Below, piece after piece: positions 1 through 8,622 of a stretch of 64,000 nucleotides of DNA. Source of the DNA: Roseiflexus sp. (GTDB lineage: Bacteria > Chloroflexota > Chloroflexia > Chloroflexales > Roseiflexaceae); contig JANXAL010000116.1 in assembly GCA_025062325.1 (NCBI GenBank), positions 95,695-159,694 on the forward strand, written 5' to 3'. A model generated the notes under the pieces. That model was not told the origin of the DNA and made no database searches. It saw only the letters and a list, made by a program, of their open reading frames with translations. A program made the translations under genes and the position numbers. The number at the start of each line of letters is the position of its first letter. Position 1 is the stretch's first letter.

Positions 1-1806
1 GTTATCGAAGGCACGCTGGGCATCGGCGGCATGAGCGTTGTCTACCGGGGACGCGATCTGCGTTTTAAGGATGTCATCCGCCCATGCGCCATCAAGGAGA
101 TGTATCAGAGCGCACCGGATTCGAATACGCGGTTGCTTAACCTCAAGAACTTCGAGCGCGAAGCCGGGCTGCTGGCAACCCTGCAGCATCCTGCAATTCC
201 CAAAGTGTTCGACTTTTTCGAGGAGAATGGTCGAGTCTATCTGATTCTGGAGTTGATCCAGGGGAAGGACCTGGAAACCATTCTTGACGAAGCGAAAGGC
301 CCGTTGCCCGAAGAACGAGTGGCGCGCTGGGCAGTGCAATTGTGCGAGGTGCTGTCGTATCTGCACAATCAGAAGCCAGAACCGATCGTCTTCCGCGATA
401 TGAAGCCCTCGAATGTGATGGTGACACCCGACGACCGGATTGTCCTGATCGACTTCGGCATCGCCCGCAGCTTGGCGCGTACCCGGGGCACCATCATCGG
501 CACGGAGGGGTATTCGCCGCCAGAACAGTACAAGGGCATCGCCGAGCCACAGAGTGATCTCTATGCGCTCGGCGCTACGCTTCACCATCTGCTGACTGCC
601 AGCGATCCGCGCACCGAAACGCCGTTCACCTTCCACGAACGCCCGCTGCGCCAGTTGAACCCGCAGGTTTCGCCTGAACTTGCTGCGGTTGTCGAAAAAG
701 CGCTGTCTTACGATATGAAAACGCGTTGGGCGTCAGCGGAAGAGATGCGCCTGGCATTGTTGCAGACGCCGACTCTGCGCGCCGGGCAGAGCGGAGGTAT
801 GGCGGCGGCAGGAAAAGTCGCGCTGCCGCGCGTCAGCAGCGTTGCAACCACCGAGCTGGTTTGGCGCTTCGTCTGTGAAGACGAAGTGCGATCCTCGCCA
901 TGCGTCAGCAACGGCATGGTCTTTGTCGGATGCTATGACACGAACCTGTACGCCATCGATGCCAGTCGCGGCGAGTTTCGCTGGAAATATGCCACCGAGG
1001 GAGGCATTTCGTCGTCGCCAGCGGTGTGGAATGATATCGTCATCGTCGGATCAGAAGATGGCGCGGTCTACGCCTGTGATATCCGTCGCGGCACGCTGCG
1101 CTGGACGTTTCGTACCGGCAAGCCGGTGCGCTCATCGCCGCGCGTGCTGGATCGCGTCATCTTTATCGGCTCAGACGACCAGCACTTTTACGCGATCGAC
1201 GGGTTGCGCGGCGCGCAAATCTGGAAGTATCGCACGTGGATGCCGATCCGCTCATCGGCATGCATTGCTGGCGAGTCGGTCTACTTCGGCGGCGGCGATG
1301 GATTCGTCTATGCGCTGAATATCAAAAATGGCAGCGTGCGCTGGAAACAGCGCACGCAGCAGCCTGTCATTTCGTCGCCAGCATTCGCCGAGAACATGGT
1401 GATCGTCGGCTCGATGGACAACACTCTCTATGCACTCGATAGCGAAGGCGGGTGGCCCGTGTGGAAGTACCGCACGAATCATTATGTCAACTCATCACCG
1501 TTTGTCTTTGGCACGCGCGTGTTCGTCGGCAGCGTTGATGGCAATCTGTATGCGATTGAACTGAAGAATGGCAAACTTGCCTGGAAGTACGACACCGGCA
1601 GTCAGATCACCTCATCGCCGCGCGTTGACCAGGGACGAGTGTACTTCGGCGCCGCCGATGGATGCGTCTACTGCCTCGATGCCGCCAACGGTGCGCTGAT
1701 CTGGCGCTACGAGACGCAGGGACCAGTGGTATCATCGCCAGCGATTAGTGAGGGTATGGTCTACATCGGATCGCTCGATCACGCACTGTATGCCCTGCGC
1801 GCGTAG
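1..1806 (+). CDS. Ser/Thr protein kinase with C-terminal PQQ-type beta-propeller (5' end outside window)
   Basis: The frame is open from base 1, and the residues before the first Met (GTLGIGGMSVVYRGRD) are the glycine-rich ATP loop of a Hanks-type kinase, so the true start lies upstream of the window. Visible kinase marks are the ATP-binding Lys in CAIKEMY, the catalytic loop FRDMKPSN (Phe in place of the usual His of HRD), the metal-binding DFG in LIDFGIA and the activation-segment end GTEGYSPPEQY. The kinase part ends near residue 260. From about residue 280 there are eight consecutive 40-residue repeats, each with the pattern W-[KR]-[YF]...SSP....V.[VI]G..D...YA[LI]D, which should fold as an eight-bladed PQQ-like propeller. 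No transmembrane segment is visible, so the propeller is probably cytosolic and acts as a protein- or ligand-binding sensor. The PP2C, VWA and FHA genes follow on the same strand, suggesting one phospho-signalling module. Confidence 0.9.
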   Translation, partial: VIEGTLGIGGMSVVYRGRDLRFKDVIRPCAIKEMYQSAPDSNTRLLNLKNFEREAGLLATLQHPAIPKVFDFFEENGRVYLILELIQGKDLETILDEAKGPLPEERVARWAVQLCEVLSYLHNQKPEPIVFRDMKPSNVMVTPDDRIVLIDFGIARSLARTRGTIIGTEGYSPPEQYKGIAEPQSDLYALGATLHHLLTASDPRTETPFTFHERPLRQLNPQVSPELAAVVEKALSYDMKTRWASAEEMRLALLQTPTLRAGQSGGMAAAGKVALPRVSSVATTELVWRFVCEDEVRSSPCVSNGMVFVGCYDTNLYAIDASRGEFRWKYATEGGISSSPAVWNDIVIVGSEDGAVYACDIRRGTLRWTFRTGKPVRSSPRVLDRVIFIGSDDQHFYAIDGLRGAQIWKYRTWMPIRSSACIAGESVYFGGGDGFVYALNIKNGSVRWKQRTQQPVISSPAFAENMVIVGSMDNTLYALDSEGGWPVWKYRTNHYVNSSPFVFGTRVFVGSVDGNLYAIELKNGKLAWKYDTGSQITSSPRVDQGRVYFGAADGCVYCLDAANGALIWRYETQGPVVSSPAISEGMVYIGSLDHALYALRA

Positions 1807-1877
1807 TCTGTGGCAGTCACGCTGCTGGACGACCCGACAAAGCATGGCACTGTGCTGCATTCGAAGGCAGGCATGCT

Positions 1878-2858
1878 ATGAGCGAAAACTCGCCACCTGA
1901 CCAACCGCCCGCATCAATGCCTGATCGACCCGACACGGCATGGTGGTCTGGTAAGGGTGATGAGAGCGACGGCACCCGCCCGCTCGATACACGCTCGGTC
2001 ATGGCGCAGGCGGATACGCCTGACCGCAGACCTGGCGCAACTGAGCCGCTTGAGGATGACACGACGCTGCGCGAAACCCCGCCGCCGCCGCTTGCGATTG
2101 TCGCTGCCGCGCTGCGGCACATCGGTCAGGTGCGCGAAACCAATCAGGACTCGATCTACACGCTGGTGAGCAGCATTCCGCGCGAGACGGGCGATGCTAC
2201 GCTTGGGCTGTTCATCGTTGCTGACGGAATGGGCGGGCATGAAGGCGGCGAGGTTGCCAGTCGTATGGCAATCGCCACTGTCGCCCGGCGCATCATTGCC
2301 GATCTCCTCGTGCCAGCAATCGAGGGGACGATCAACGTCTCACTCCAGGCATTGATGGTTGAAGCGGTGCAGGAAGCCAACCGCGTCATCTGGGAGCACG
2401 CCCGGTTGACTGGATCGGATATGGGCACGACATGCACCGCAGCCTTGGTATTAGGCCGATCCCTCTATCTCGGTCATGTCGGCGACACACGCGCTTATCT
2501 TATCGACGCTCACGGCATCCATCAGTTGACGACCGATCACTCAGCCGTCGGGCGGCTGATTGAGCTGGGGCAGCTTGACCCGACCGAAGCACGGGAACAT
2601 CCGCTACGTTCCCAGTTGTACCGCACCGTTGGGCAGCATCCGGAGATTGCGGTCGACCTGGTGTTCCAGCCAATAGGCGACGCCACCCATTTGCTCCTTG
2701 CCAGCGACGGACTGTGGGGATGTGTGGAAGAGGCAACCATGGAGCGCATTATACGGACCATCGATAGCCCGCACCGCGCCGTGCGCGCTCTGGTTGATGC
2801 CGCCAATCGTGCTGGCGGACCGGATAACATTTCAGCCATCCTTGTCCGGCTTGCTTAG
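1878..2858 (+). CDS. PP2C-family Ser/Thr protein phosphatase
   Basis: 326 residues. An N-terminal stretch of about 75 residues rich in Pro, Asp and Thr looks disordered. It is followed by a complete PP2C domain with the metal-binding motifs RETNQDS, VADGMGGHEGGEVAS, MGTTCTAALV, HVGDTRAYL, LLASDGLWG and the terminal GGPDNISAILV. PP2C enzymes are Mn/Mg-dependent and remove phosphate from Ser/Thr. The gene starts 71 bases after the kinase and ends 19 bases before the VWA gene, so it is very likely the opposing phosphatase of the upstream kinase. No membrane segment or signal peptide is seen. Confidence 0.93.
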   Translation: MSENSPPDQPPASMPDRPDTAWWSGKGDESDGTRPLDTRSVMAQADTPDRRPGATEPLEDDTTLRETPPPPLAIVAAALRHIGQVRETNQDSIYTLVSSIPRETGDATLGLFIVADGMGGHEGGEVASRMAIATVARRIIADLLVPAIEGTINVSLQALMVEAVQEANRVIWEHARLTGSDMGTTCTAALVLGRSLYLGHVGDTRAYLIDAHGIHQLTTDHSAVGRLIELGQLDPTEAREHPLRSQLYRTVGQHPEIAVDLVFQPIGDATHLLLASDGLWGCVEEATMERIIRTIDSPHRAVRALVDAANRAGGPDNISAILVRLA

Positions 2859-2877
2859 AAAGAATGACAACAGACCT

Positions 2878-4155
2878 ATGACGCCAGGCATCAATTTGCA
2901 GCAGACCCTGAGTCGAACGACGCTGGCAGTCAGTGATGAACCGCAGTTGATCTACGTGCTTCTGGAGGCGCACGCTGAAGGTCTGGCGCAGCAGTTGCCC
3001 AAACTGCCGCTGAATCTGTGTCTGGTGATCGACCGCAGTTCATCGATGCGCGGGGAACGCCTGATGCAGGTCAAGGACGCTGCAGCGCGGATTGTGGACC
3101 AGTTAGGGCAGGATGATTATTTTTCGCTAGTCGTGTTCAACGATCGAGCAGATGTGGTCATTCCGGCGCAGCGCGCCATCAAGAAGGCTGACATGAAAGC
3201 GGCGATTGCGCAGATTGAAGCGGCTGGCGGCACCGAAATGGCGCAGGGCATGGCGCTCGCGCTCCAAGAAGTGCAGCGACCATTCCTGACGCGCGGCATC
3301 AGCCGGATCATTTTGCTGACCGATGGCCGCACCTATGGCGACGAGAGTCGGTGTGTCGAAATTGCCCGCCGCGGGCAGTCGCGCGGCATTGGGTTGACGG
3401 CGCTTGGGATCGGAACGGAGTGGAATGAGGACCTGCTCGAAACAATGACCGCCAGTGAAAACAGTCGTGCGCAGTATATTGCCACGGCGCAGGATGTCGT
3501 CAAGGTCTTCGCCGATGAAGTCAAACGTCTCCATTCCATCTTTGCGCAGCAGGTGCACCTCTCTATCGAGACGCGCCCTGGTGCGCTGCTGCGTTCGCTT
3601 GATCAGGTGCGTCCGTTCATCGCTCCGATTACGATTGTCGAAGAAGCAGAACGCCGCTGGGCTGCCAACTTGGGAGACTGGCCCGATACCGGCGTGCAGG
3701 GTTTTCTGCTCGAAGTCGTTGTGCCGCCCCTGCCGATCGGCGATCATCCGGTGCTGAGACTGACCCTTCGGTACCACTTGCCAGGGGCGAATCTGCGCGA
3801 TCAGTCGCGTGAACTCCTGGTTCGCGTCAGCATGCGCCCGGCGGAAGAAGTCGCTCATCACGTCGACGCTACCGTCAGGCACTGGCTGGAGCGCCTGGTG
3901 GCATACCGGCTGCAGGCCAGCGCCTGGAAGCATGCAGCGGAAGGTCGGTTTGAAGAGGCAAGTGAGCGTTTGCAGATGGCAGGAACACGGATGCTTAACG
4001 TTGGTGATACAGCCCTGGCGCAAACGCTGCAACAAGAAGCGACGCGCATCCTGCGCAATGGCACGGTGAGTGAAGAGGGACGCAAGCGCATTCGCTTCGG
4101 CACTCGCGGTCTGATGGGATCAGTTGCCAGCGATGATCGTGAAACGATGACCTGA
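2878..4155 (+). CDS. von Willebrand factor type A domain protein
   Basis: 425 residues from the ATG at 2878. A longer frame opens at 2698 but runs through the phosphatase gene, so the later start, 19 bases after the phosphatase stop, is preferred. The VWA domain (about residues 40-220) keeps the metal-ion-dependent adhesion site: DRSSSM (DxSxS), GGTEMAQGM and TDGRTYGDE. The C-terminal half is predicted mainly as beta sandwich followed by a helical tail with a weakly repeat-like segment (AEGRFEEASERLQMAGTRML). There is no signal peptide, so it is probably an intracellular protein-binding scaffold. VWA proteins encoded beside kinase, PP2C and FHA genes are a recurrent bacterial signalling arrangement; its direct partner is unknown. 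Confidence 0.85.
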   Translation: MTPGINLQQTLSRTTLAVSDEPQLIYVLLEAHAEGLAQQLPKLPLNLCLVIDRSSSMRGERLMQVKDAAARIVDQLGQDDYFSLVVFNDRADVVIPAQRAIKKADMKAAIAQIEAAGGTEMAQGMALALQEVQRPFLTRGISRIILLTDGRTYGDESRCVEIARRGQSRGIGLTALGIGTEWNEDLLETMTASENSRAQYIATAQDVVKVFADEVKRLHSIFAQQVHLSIETRPGALLRSLDQVRPFIAPITIVEEAERRWAANLGDWPDTGVQGFLLEVVVPPLPIGDHPVLRLTLRYHLPGANLRDQSRELLVRVSMRPAEEVAHHVDATVRHWLERLVAYRLQASAWKHAAEGRFEEASERLQMAGTRMLNVGDTALAQTLQQEATRILRNGTVSEEGRKRIRFGTRGLMGSVASDDRETMT

Positions 4156-4204
4156 TGAACAGATGAGCGGGATGTTTCCATAGCGCAGGAATGGTAGTCC
4201 GCCT

Positions 4205-4726
4205 ATGATTGTCTGCCCAAACTGTTCTGCCAGACAACTCGACGGCACGATTTTCTGCGCCGAGTGCGGCGCAGATATGATCAACGCCGGTCCGCCCGAG
4301 TCAACGCGTGAACTCAATGTTGGCGCTATCGAAAGCCATGATCCCCTGCCTGCATCTGGTCCGCTGTCGGCGAATGACTCGCAGTCTATGCATATGGTCA
4401 CGTTAGTAGTGGTGCGCAGCCGCCGTCGGATCGAGGTGGACTTAAGCGATGAGGTGCTCATCGGGCGCGCGGATCCAGCGCGCGGCATTATGCCCGATGT
4501 CGATCTTGGTCCGTTCGGCGGGTATGATGCAGGCGTCTCGCGTCGCCACGCTATCCTTTCGTATCGGGATGGGACATACCGCGTCGAAGACCTCAGCAGC
4601 GCCAACGGCACCTTTGTCAATGGTCGCCGGATCGCGCCAATGTGCGCGACGCCGCTGCAGCACGGCGATGAGATTATGTGTGGCACCCTGCTGTTGCGTC
4701 TGGAAGTCCGTAATCGTCAGCGCTGA
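4205..4726 (+). CDS. Zinc-ribbon plus FHA domain protein
   Basis: 173 residues. The N-terminus carries a double CxxC zinc ribbon (CPNC and CAEC, residues 4-21). A linker leads to a C-terminal FHA domain (about residues 75-170) with the phosphothreonine-binding elements LIGRADP, SRRHA and SSANGTFVNGRRI. FHA domains bind phosphothreonine peptides, so this is the likely reader of the kinase encoded upstream. It lies 49 bases after the VWA gene on the same strand, consistent with one transcript. The zinc ribbon suggests a further protein or nucleic-acid contact, which cannot be specified from sequence. Confidence 0.88.
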   Translation: MIVCPNCSARQLDGTIFCAECGADMINAGPPESTRELNVGAIESHDPLPASGPLSANDSQSMHMVTLVVVRSRRRIEVDLSDEVLIGRADPARGIMPDVDLGPFGGYDAGVSRRHAILSYRDGTYRVEDLSSANGTFVNGRRIAPMCATPLQHGDEIMCGTLLLRLEVRNRQR

Positions 4727-4738
4727 AAGGAGCCAAAC

Positions 4739-4984
4739 GTGGCAAGAACCGTCATTTTGCACATTGCAGGTGAAGACCCGGTTCTGGCGGATATCGAGCA
4801 GGAACCGCAGCCAAGCGACATGTTCATCAAGGTTACGAATGTACGCAAACGTGACGGCAAAGACGTACCCTACCTGGCGCCTGGCGTTCAGAGCGTCATC
4901 TTCCCCTGGTGGCGTATTACGTTCGTCGAGATCATGCCGAGTGAAGAGGATCGCGGGACGGTCATCGACTTCTTCCGCACCTGA
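4739..4984 (+). CDS. Small conserved-looking protein of the signalling cluster
   Basis: 81 residues starting with GTG at 4739, preceded by GAAAGGAG. It begins 12 bases after the FHA gene and is followed by a terminator hairpin, so it looks like the last gene of the signalling transcript. The protein is mixed alpha/beta with no membrane segment or Cys, and has an aromatic patch (IFPWWRITFVEI) near its C-terminus. I do not recognise the family. Position and ribosome-binding site argue that it is a real gene. Confidence 0.65.
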   Translation: MARTVILHIAGEDPVLADIEQEPQPSDMFIKVTNVRKRDGKDVPYLAPGVQSVIFPWWRITFVEIMPSEEDRGTVIDFFRT

Positions 4985-4990
4985 AAGACG

Positions 4991-5027
4991 AAAGCCTGCT
5001 CTACGCCTCTCAAGGTGCAGGCCTTTT
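4991..5027 (+). terminator. Intrinsic terminator after the signalling cluster
   Basis: Stem GCCTGC (4994-4999) pairs with GCAGGC (5017-5022). It is preceded by AAA and followed by CTTTT, seven bases after the stop codon of the last cluster gene. Confidence 0.6.
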
Positions 5028-5087
5028 GAGATACGAAGCGGGTTCTCCGCATTATGATGCCTGTTTTCGCTCTCACCCCCGCCCCTT

Positions 5088-5264
5088 CTCACAAGTGTAG
5101 ATTTTTTTGGCACGCCCTTCTATTGCATCGCCCGTTTCAGGCAACCGGACGCCCAGACTCCCCCTTCTCCCCTTGTGGGAGAAGGGGGCAGGGGGGATGA
5201 GGGGAAAACGGGCGTCAGGACGCGGCAAACTCATTTCGCACCCGAAAAAGCCTCCACTTGAGAA
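5088..5264 (+). mobile_element. MITE-like 177-bp repeat, copy 1
   Basis: A non-coding element bounded by imperfect terminal inverted repeats. The left end is CTCACAAGTGTAGATTTTTT and the right end is GAAAAAGCCTCCACTTGAGA, whose reverse complement matches the left end at most positions. The middle holds a strong hairpin (CCCCTTCTCCCC, short loop, GGGAGAAGGGGG). Near-full-length relatives lie at 12966-13170, 13306-13482, 15553-15730 and 42788-42966, and a weaker one at 6743-6913. No transposase is encoded, so any movement would need a transposase from elsewhere. Confidence 0.75.
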
Positions 5265-5341
5265 GCCGGGGGATGAGGGGAAAACAGGCGTTAGAACACG
5301 GCAACCATTTGTTGCGCCCTAAAAACTCCACGTCTGTGAGG
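5265..5341 (+). repeat. Right-half fragment of the MITE-like repeat
   Basis: This repeats the right half of copy 1 (GGGGGATGAGGGGAAAAC, GGCGTTAGAACACGGCAA, then CTAAAAACTCCACGTCTGTG) directly after it. It looks like a tandem partial copy. Confidence 0.55.
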
Positions 5342-5379
5342 CGCCTCTTTCCCCCGCTGCGGGAGAGGGGCGTGTTTTG
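5342..5379. terminator. GC-rich hairpin between convergent genes
   Basis: Arm CGCCTCTTTCCC (5342-5353) pairs with GGGAGAGGGGCG (5361-5372), with two G-T pairs, around a 7-base loop. GTTTTG follows on the plus strand. It lies downstream of both the signalling cluster and the minus-strand lipoprotein gene, so it could stop transcription from either side. Confidence 0.45.
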
Positions 5380-5422
5380 TCGTCCTGATGCCTGAAACGA
5401 GTGCTACGAGCAGATAGCCGGA

Positions 5423-6181
5423 TCACCACGATCCGCCGCTGCTGCTCGACCCATCGCTCCAACCGCCGCTCGACGAGTCCGATCCCGACCACCCCGACGA
5501 GTCCGATCCTGACCACGAAGATGAACCGCTTGATGCACCTGACCACGAATCGCGCGACGAATCGGATCGCTGTAACGATGTGTAGTACGAGGGCTCAGGG
5601 CCTCTAAAAAATATATAGCGCACCGCGATAACGAGACTCGCTATTCCGATAATGATGAGCGTTATGAGCAGCACGTCGCTGAGGCGTGGCCGAAGTATGC
5701 TATGCCACACCAGTGTAGAGTCAAAGCGTTTGAGCGTTTCGACCACGCCATCGGTGACGTTGCCATTGCGCAGCGCAGGATTGAGCGCCTCGGTGCGAAT
5801 AGTGTGCAGGACGTCCTGCGAGAGCGCATTGCTCCAGTTGCTCCCAGCGCGCAGTTCAGAGTAGCGCGGCTCGTAACTGACATAGATTGCTAGGGCGTTC
5901 GGGACGATGCGATCATAGCCGCGCAGACCGGCGTTCGCCAGGTGGATCGTCATGTCTTGACCATTATTATCGCCGCGCTTGACGATAAAGATCGCAACAG
6001 TAGCGCCGCGCTGCAACAGAGGCGCAGCGGCTTGCGCCACGCGCGCCTGATTCAACCGCTCGGTTTCGTCGATGATGATGAGCGATCCCGGAGAAGACGC
6101 CTGAGCCGCACAACCGGTCAGCAGCAGTGTTGCGATCAGCGCCAGGATGACGCGAAGATGCCAGGTTCGATGCGCGATCAC
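5423..6181 (-). CDS. TPM-domain-like lipoprotein with Ser/Trp/Gly-rich tail
   Basis: 252 residues. The N-terminus is a lipoprotein signal peptide ending in a lipobox (LLLTGCAAQ), so the mature protein should be anchored by Cys near residue 24. Residues about 30-170 resemble the TPM (TLP18.3/Psb32/MOLO-1) fold: DETERL...A..LLQRGATVAIFIVKRG and YEPRYSELRAGSNW. A hydrophobic segment (VLLITLIIIGIASLVIAV, about residues 175-195) should cross the membrane. The last 45 residues are almost only Ser, Gly, Trp and Asp, with repeated WSGSDSS units; such tails are common behind TPM domains. A similar Trp/Gly/Asp/Ser tail occurs in the protein at 54336-55010. Its function is not known beyond a likely surface or membrane role. 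Confidence 0.75.
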   Translation of the reverse strand: MIAHRTWHLRVILALIATLLLTGCAAQASSPGSLIIIDETERLNQARVAQAAAPLLQRGATVAIFIVKRGDNNGQDMTIHLANAGLRGYDRIVPNALAIYVSYEPRYSELRAGSNWSNALSQDVLHTIRTEALNPALRNGNVTDGVVETLKRFDSTLVWHSILRPRLSDVLLITLIIIGIASLVIAVRYIFFRGPEPSYYTSLQRSDSSRDSWSGASSGSSSWSGSDSSGWSGSDSSSGGWSDGSSSSGGSW

Positions 6182-6742
6182 AAGTCACTCCTTTCGGTAG
6201 GTTCGGATGATACCGCTCTCAATAAGAGGTACGAGGATGGGCGATGAAAGTTGCATTGTCAGCCACGACACGAAGCGCTCCGAAACGCTGGACGACGACT
6301 GACAGAATACCAACTCTTCGATAGAAAGACCGCACTCCCAGCCAGAAAGGAGCGCTGGCGACTGCTGCGTGAAATGCAGAGCGCGCTGCCAGCTCTGGCG
6401 GCGGGTTCTGGCAGGGAACCTCAGCGTTTTCTGCGTTTCGTATTAATCACGTTTTATACAGTAATAACCTCTTTTTCATCTTCGCTTCAGTGCTGCTTAA
6501 ACCGGTGTGATTACCCTTCTTATGAGCCTGATCTAGAAATAAATCTGCGTGTGTGAACCTGCCCGCTAGCTGCGGATCTCTGGGGTGTTCACGGGTGAGC
6601 TGGAATGCAGATGGTAGGTGTACTGTCGGCATTCTCCCTCCCTGCCATCACAAAGTCCCTGCCTCGGCATTCGTTGTATCGCTCGTTCGAGGCATTAGGA
6701 AGCCAAAACGCTCCCCTCTCTCGCAGCATGGAAGAGGGGCAG
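6182..6742. other. Intergenic stretch without a recognised gene
   Basis: Only short frames of shadow-like composition occur here. The region should hold the promoter of the minus-strand lipoprotein gene, but no convincing -35/-10 pair was found. Confidence 0.5.
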
Positions 6743-6913
6743 CCCACAGGGGGGGATTTTTCCGAAAACGCCCTCGTGTTGCACGCTTGAGGCATCAGGA
6801 CGCCCCGACTCACCCTTCTCCCCTGGTGAGAAAATGGGGCGGGGGGGAGGAGGAGAAAACCGGCATTGGGATGCCGAAAACGCCCTTCGCACCTGAAAAC
6901 TCTACCCTTGAGG
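6743..6913 (+). mobile_element. MITE-like repeat, degenerate copy
   Basis: The left end CCCACAGGGGGGGATTTTTC and right end GAAAACTCTACCCTTGAGGG are diverged forms of the terminal repeats. The core keeps GAGGCATCAGGACGCCCCGA and a central CCCTTCTCCCCTGGTGAGA hairpin. A second, shorter right end (AAAAAACCCTACCTTTGAGA) follows to about 6955. The element ends about 85 bases before the alkaline phosphatase ribosome-binding region. Confidence 0.6.
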
Positions 6914-7038
6914 GTCGAGGGCAAACTTCGCAAAAAACCCTACCTTTGAGAGGACCCTGACTGCCGGTCGGTTCACCGCGCAACGGCATCACTGGCTCAT
7001 ACAGTTGAAACCACAGACGAGGGGAGGAGTTCAACGCA

Positions 7039-8616
7039 ATGTTTGTGGGAAAACGCACGCTTGGTCTGATTGGTACGGTCACGCTGCTAATTGCGACAGT
7101 CTCTGTGGCCGCGGCGGATACAGGCATTCCTGAACTACATGGTTCACGGCGGCCTACCGGCAACGTGATCTTCATCCATCCTGACGGCGCAGGCCTAAAT
7201 CACTGGAGCGCTGCGCGCATCTACTGGTACGGTCCTGATGCGCTGAGCCCATGGGATACGTTGCCTGAGATAGCGGCTTACCGGGGACATATGGCGGATA
7301 TTCTGACTGGAACCTCGAACGGCGGCGCGACGACCCACGCCTTCGGCTACAAAGTCGAAGGGCTTGGTTCTTTCGGCAAGGACGGCGACGGCGATGCTGC
7401 GCGCAGCATTCTGGCGCTTTCCGGCTATCCCGGCAGCATCATGCGCGAGGCAATCAACAAGGGTCACCCGGCGGCGCTGGTGAACGATGGCGATATCGCT
7501 GAGCCCGGCACAGGCGCCTTCGTCTCCGAAGTCGGCAACCGGAACCTCGACAATGAAATCGTCCGGCAGATCCTCGACGGCCGCCCGGGGTTCGAGGGTG
7601 AGCAGCCGCCGCACGTTATTTTGGCTGGCGGCGAAAGCTTCTTCCTGCCGCGCGGCACGCCACAATGCACCCCGGATAATATTTCTCTCGACTGCCATGT
7701 ACATCGTGACCCGATCACGGGCGCTGGTCCAAGCCGCGAGGATGGCCGCAACCTGCTCAAAGAGTTCGAGGCGAAAGGATATGTGATCGTGCGCACCCGC
7801 GCCGAGTTCGAGGCGCTGCGCGAGCGGGTGAACAGCGACCGCCATTATGCGCCCAATGTGCTCGGTCTGTTCGCTGCTGACGATATCTTCAATGACGTAC
7901 CAGAGGAGCGCCTGATCAGCGCGGGTCTGGTCGATCCGAGCATTGATCCCAATGACAAGCGCACCAACCTGATCCTCTTCGGCAGTCAACCCGGTACGCT
8001 GGGGTACAACCCGCCAACTGCCGCTGAAATGACTGACCTTGCGCTGACCATCCTCCAGCGCTGCTCACGACAGGTAGGCAAGCCATTCATAATGGTTGCC
8101 GAAACGGAGAGCGTTGACAACTTCGGCAATGCCAACAACGCGATCGGCACGCTCACCGGTCTGAAGCATGCCAATGATGTCATTGAGACGGCGCAGCGCT
8201 TCCAGCAGCGCAATCGTAAGACGCTGATCCTCACTGCAGCCGACAGCGATGCGGGCGGTTTGCAGGTTGGTGCGTGGCCCGCAGACAGAAATGTGGCGAC
8301 CTACAACAACAATCCGACCGGCGAGAGCACGCAAAACGTGTTATCGCCGCTTGATGGGCGCTATGGGCGCAACTCGCCGCCATTCCTGAGCGAGCCGGAT
8401 GCGTATGGCAAGCGGATGGCATTTGCGGTGAGTTGGGGAGGGACGCCTGACGTATCAGGCGGTATCAACTCACGCGCTCAAGGTCTGAACTCCGCTGAGC
8501 TACGCCGCACCTTCCGCGGGCGCTTCGATAACACCGACGTGTACCGCCTGATGTACCTCACCCTCTTTGGCAAAGTGCTGCCGTCGTCGGTTGGTCAGAC
8601 GGCGCCCAGTCGATAA
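7039..8616 (+). CDS. Alkaline phosphatase superfamily protein, secreted, divergent active site
   Basis: 525 residues with a Sec signal peptide (GLIGTVTLLIATVSVAAADT) of about 27 residues; GAGGGGAGGA upstream gives a ribosome-binding site. The order of motifs follows alkaline phosphatases: a metal-binding Asp in FIHPDGAGLNHW (about residue 47), the nucleophile region TGTSNGGATTHAFGY (about 90-105), an acidic metal site AETESVDNFGNANN (about 354) and a second-Asp site TAADSDAGG (about 400). Classical enzymes have DSAxxAT, EGxxIDHAxHxxD and TADHETGG here, so several His metal ligands appear replaced. It probably hydrolyses phosphate esters outside the cytoplasm or across the wall, but substrate and metal may differ from PhoA. 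It faces the cinA-like gene convergently, with a perfect 13-bp hairpin between them. Confidence 0.8.
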   Translation: MFVGKRTLGLIGTVTLLIATVSVAAADTGIPELHGSRRPTGNVIFIHPDGAGLNHWSAARIYWYGPDALSPWDTLPEIAAYRGHMADILTGTSNGGATTHAFGYKVEGLGSFGKDGDGDAARSILALSGYPGSIMREAINKGHPAALVNDGDIAEPGTGAFVSEVGNRNLDNEIVRQILDGRPGFEGEQPPHVILAGGESFFLPRGTPQCTPDNISLDCHVHRDPITGAGPSREDGRNLLKEFEAKGYVIVRTRAEFEALRERVNSDRHYAPNVLGLFAADDIFNDVPEERLISAGLVDPSIDPNDKRTNLILFGSQPGTLGYNPPTAAEMTDLALTILQRCSRQVGKPFIMVAETESVDNFGNANNAIGTLTGLKHANDVIETAQRFQQRNRKTLILTAADSDAGGLQVGAWPADRNVATYNNNPTGESTQNVLSPLDGRYGRNSPPFLSEPDAYGKRMAFAVSWGGTPDVSGGINSRAQGLNSAELRRTFRGRFDNTDVYRLMYLTLFGKVLPSSVGQTAPSR

Positions 8617-8622
8617 CCGGCG

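Noticed and set aside
2698..2877. Upstream extension of the VWA protein frame
   Set aside because: It lies inside the phosphatase gene, and the ATG at 2878 gives a start with VWA-family-like sequence.
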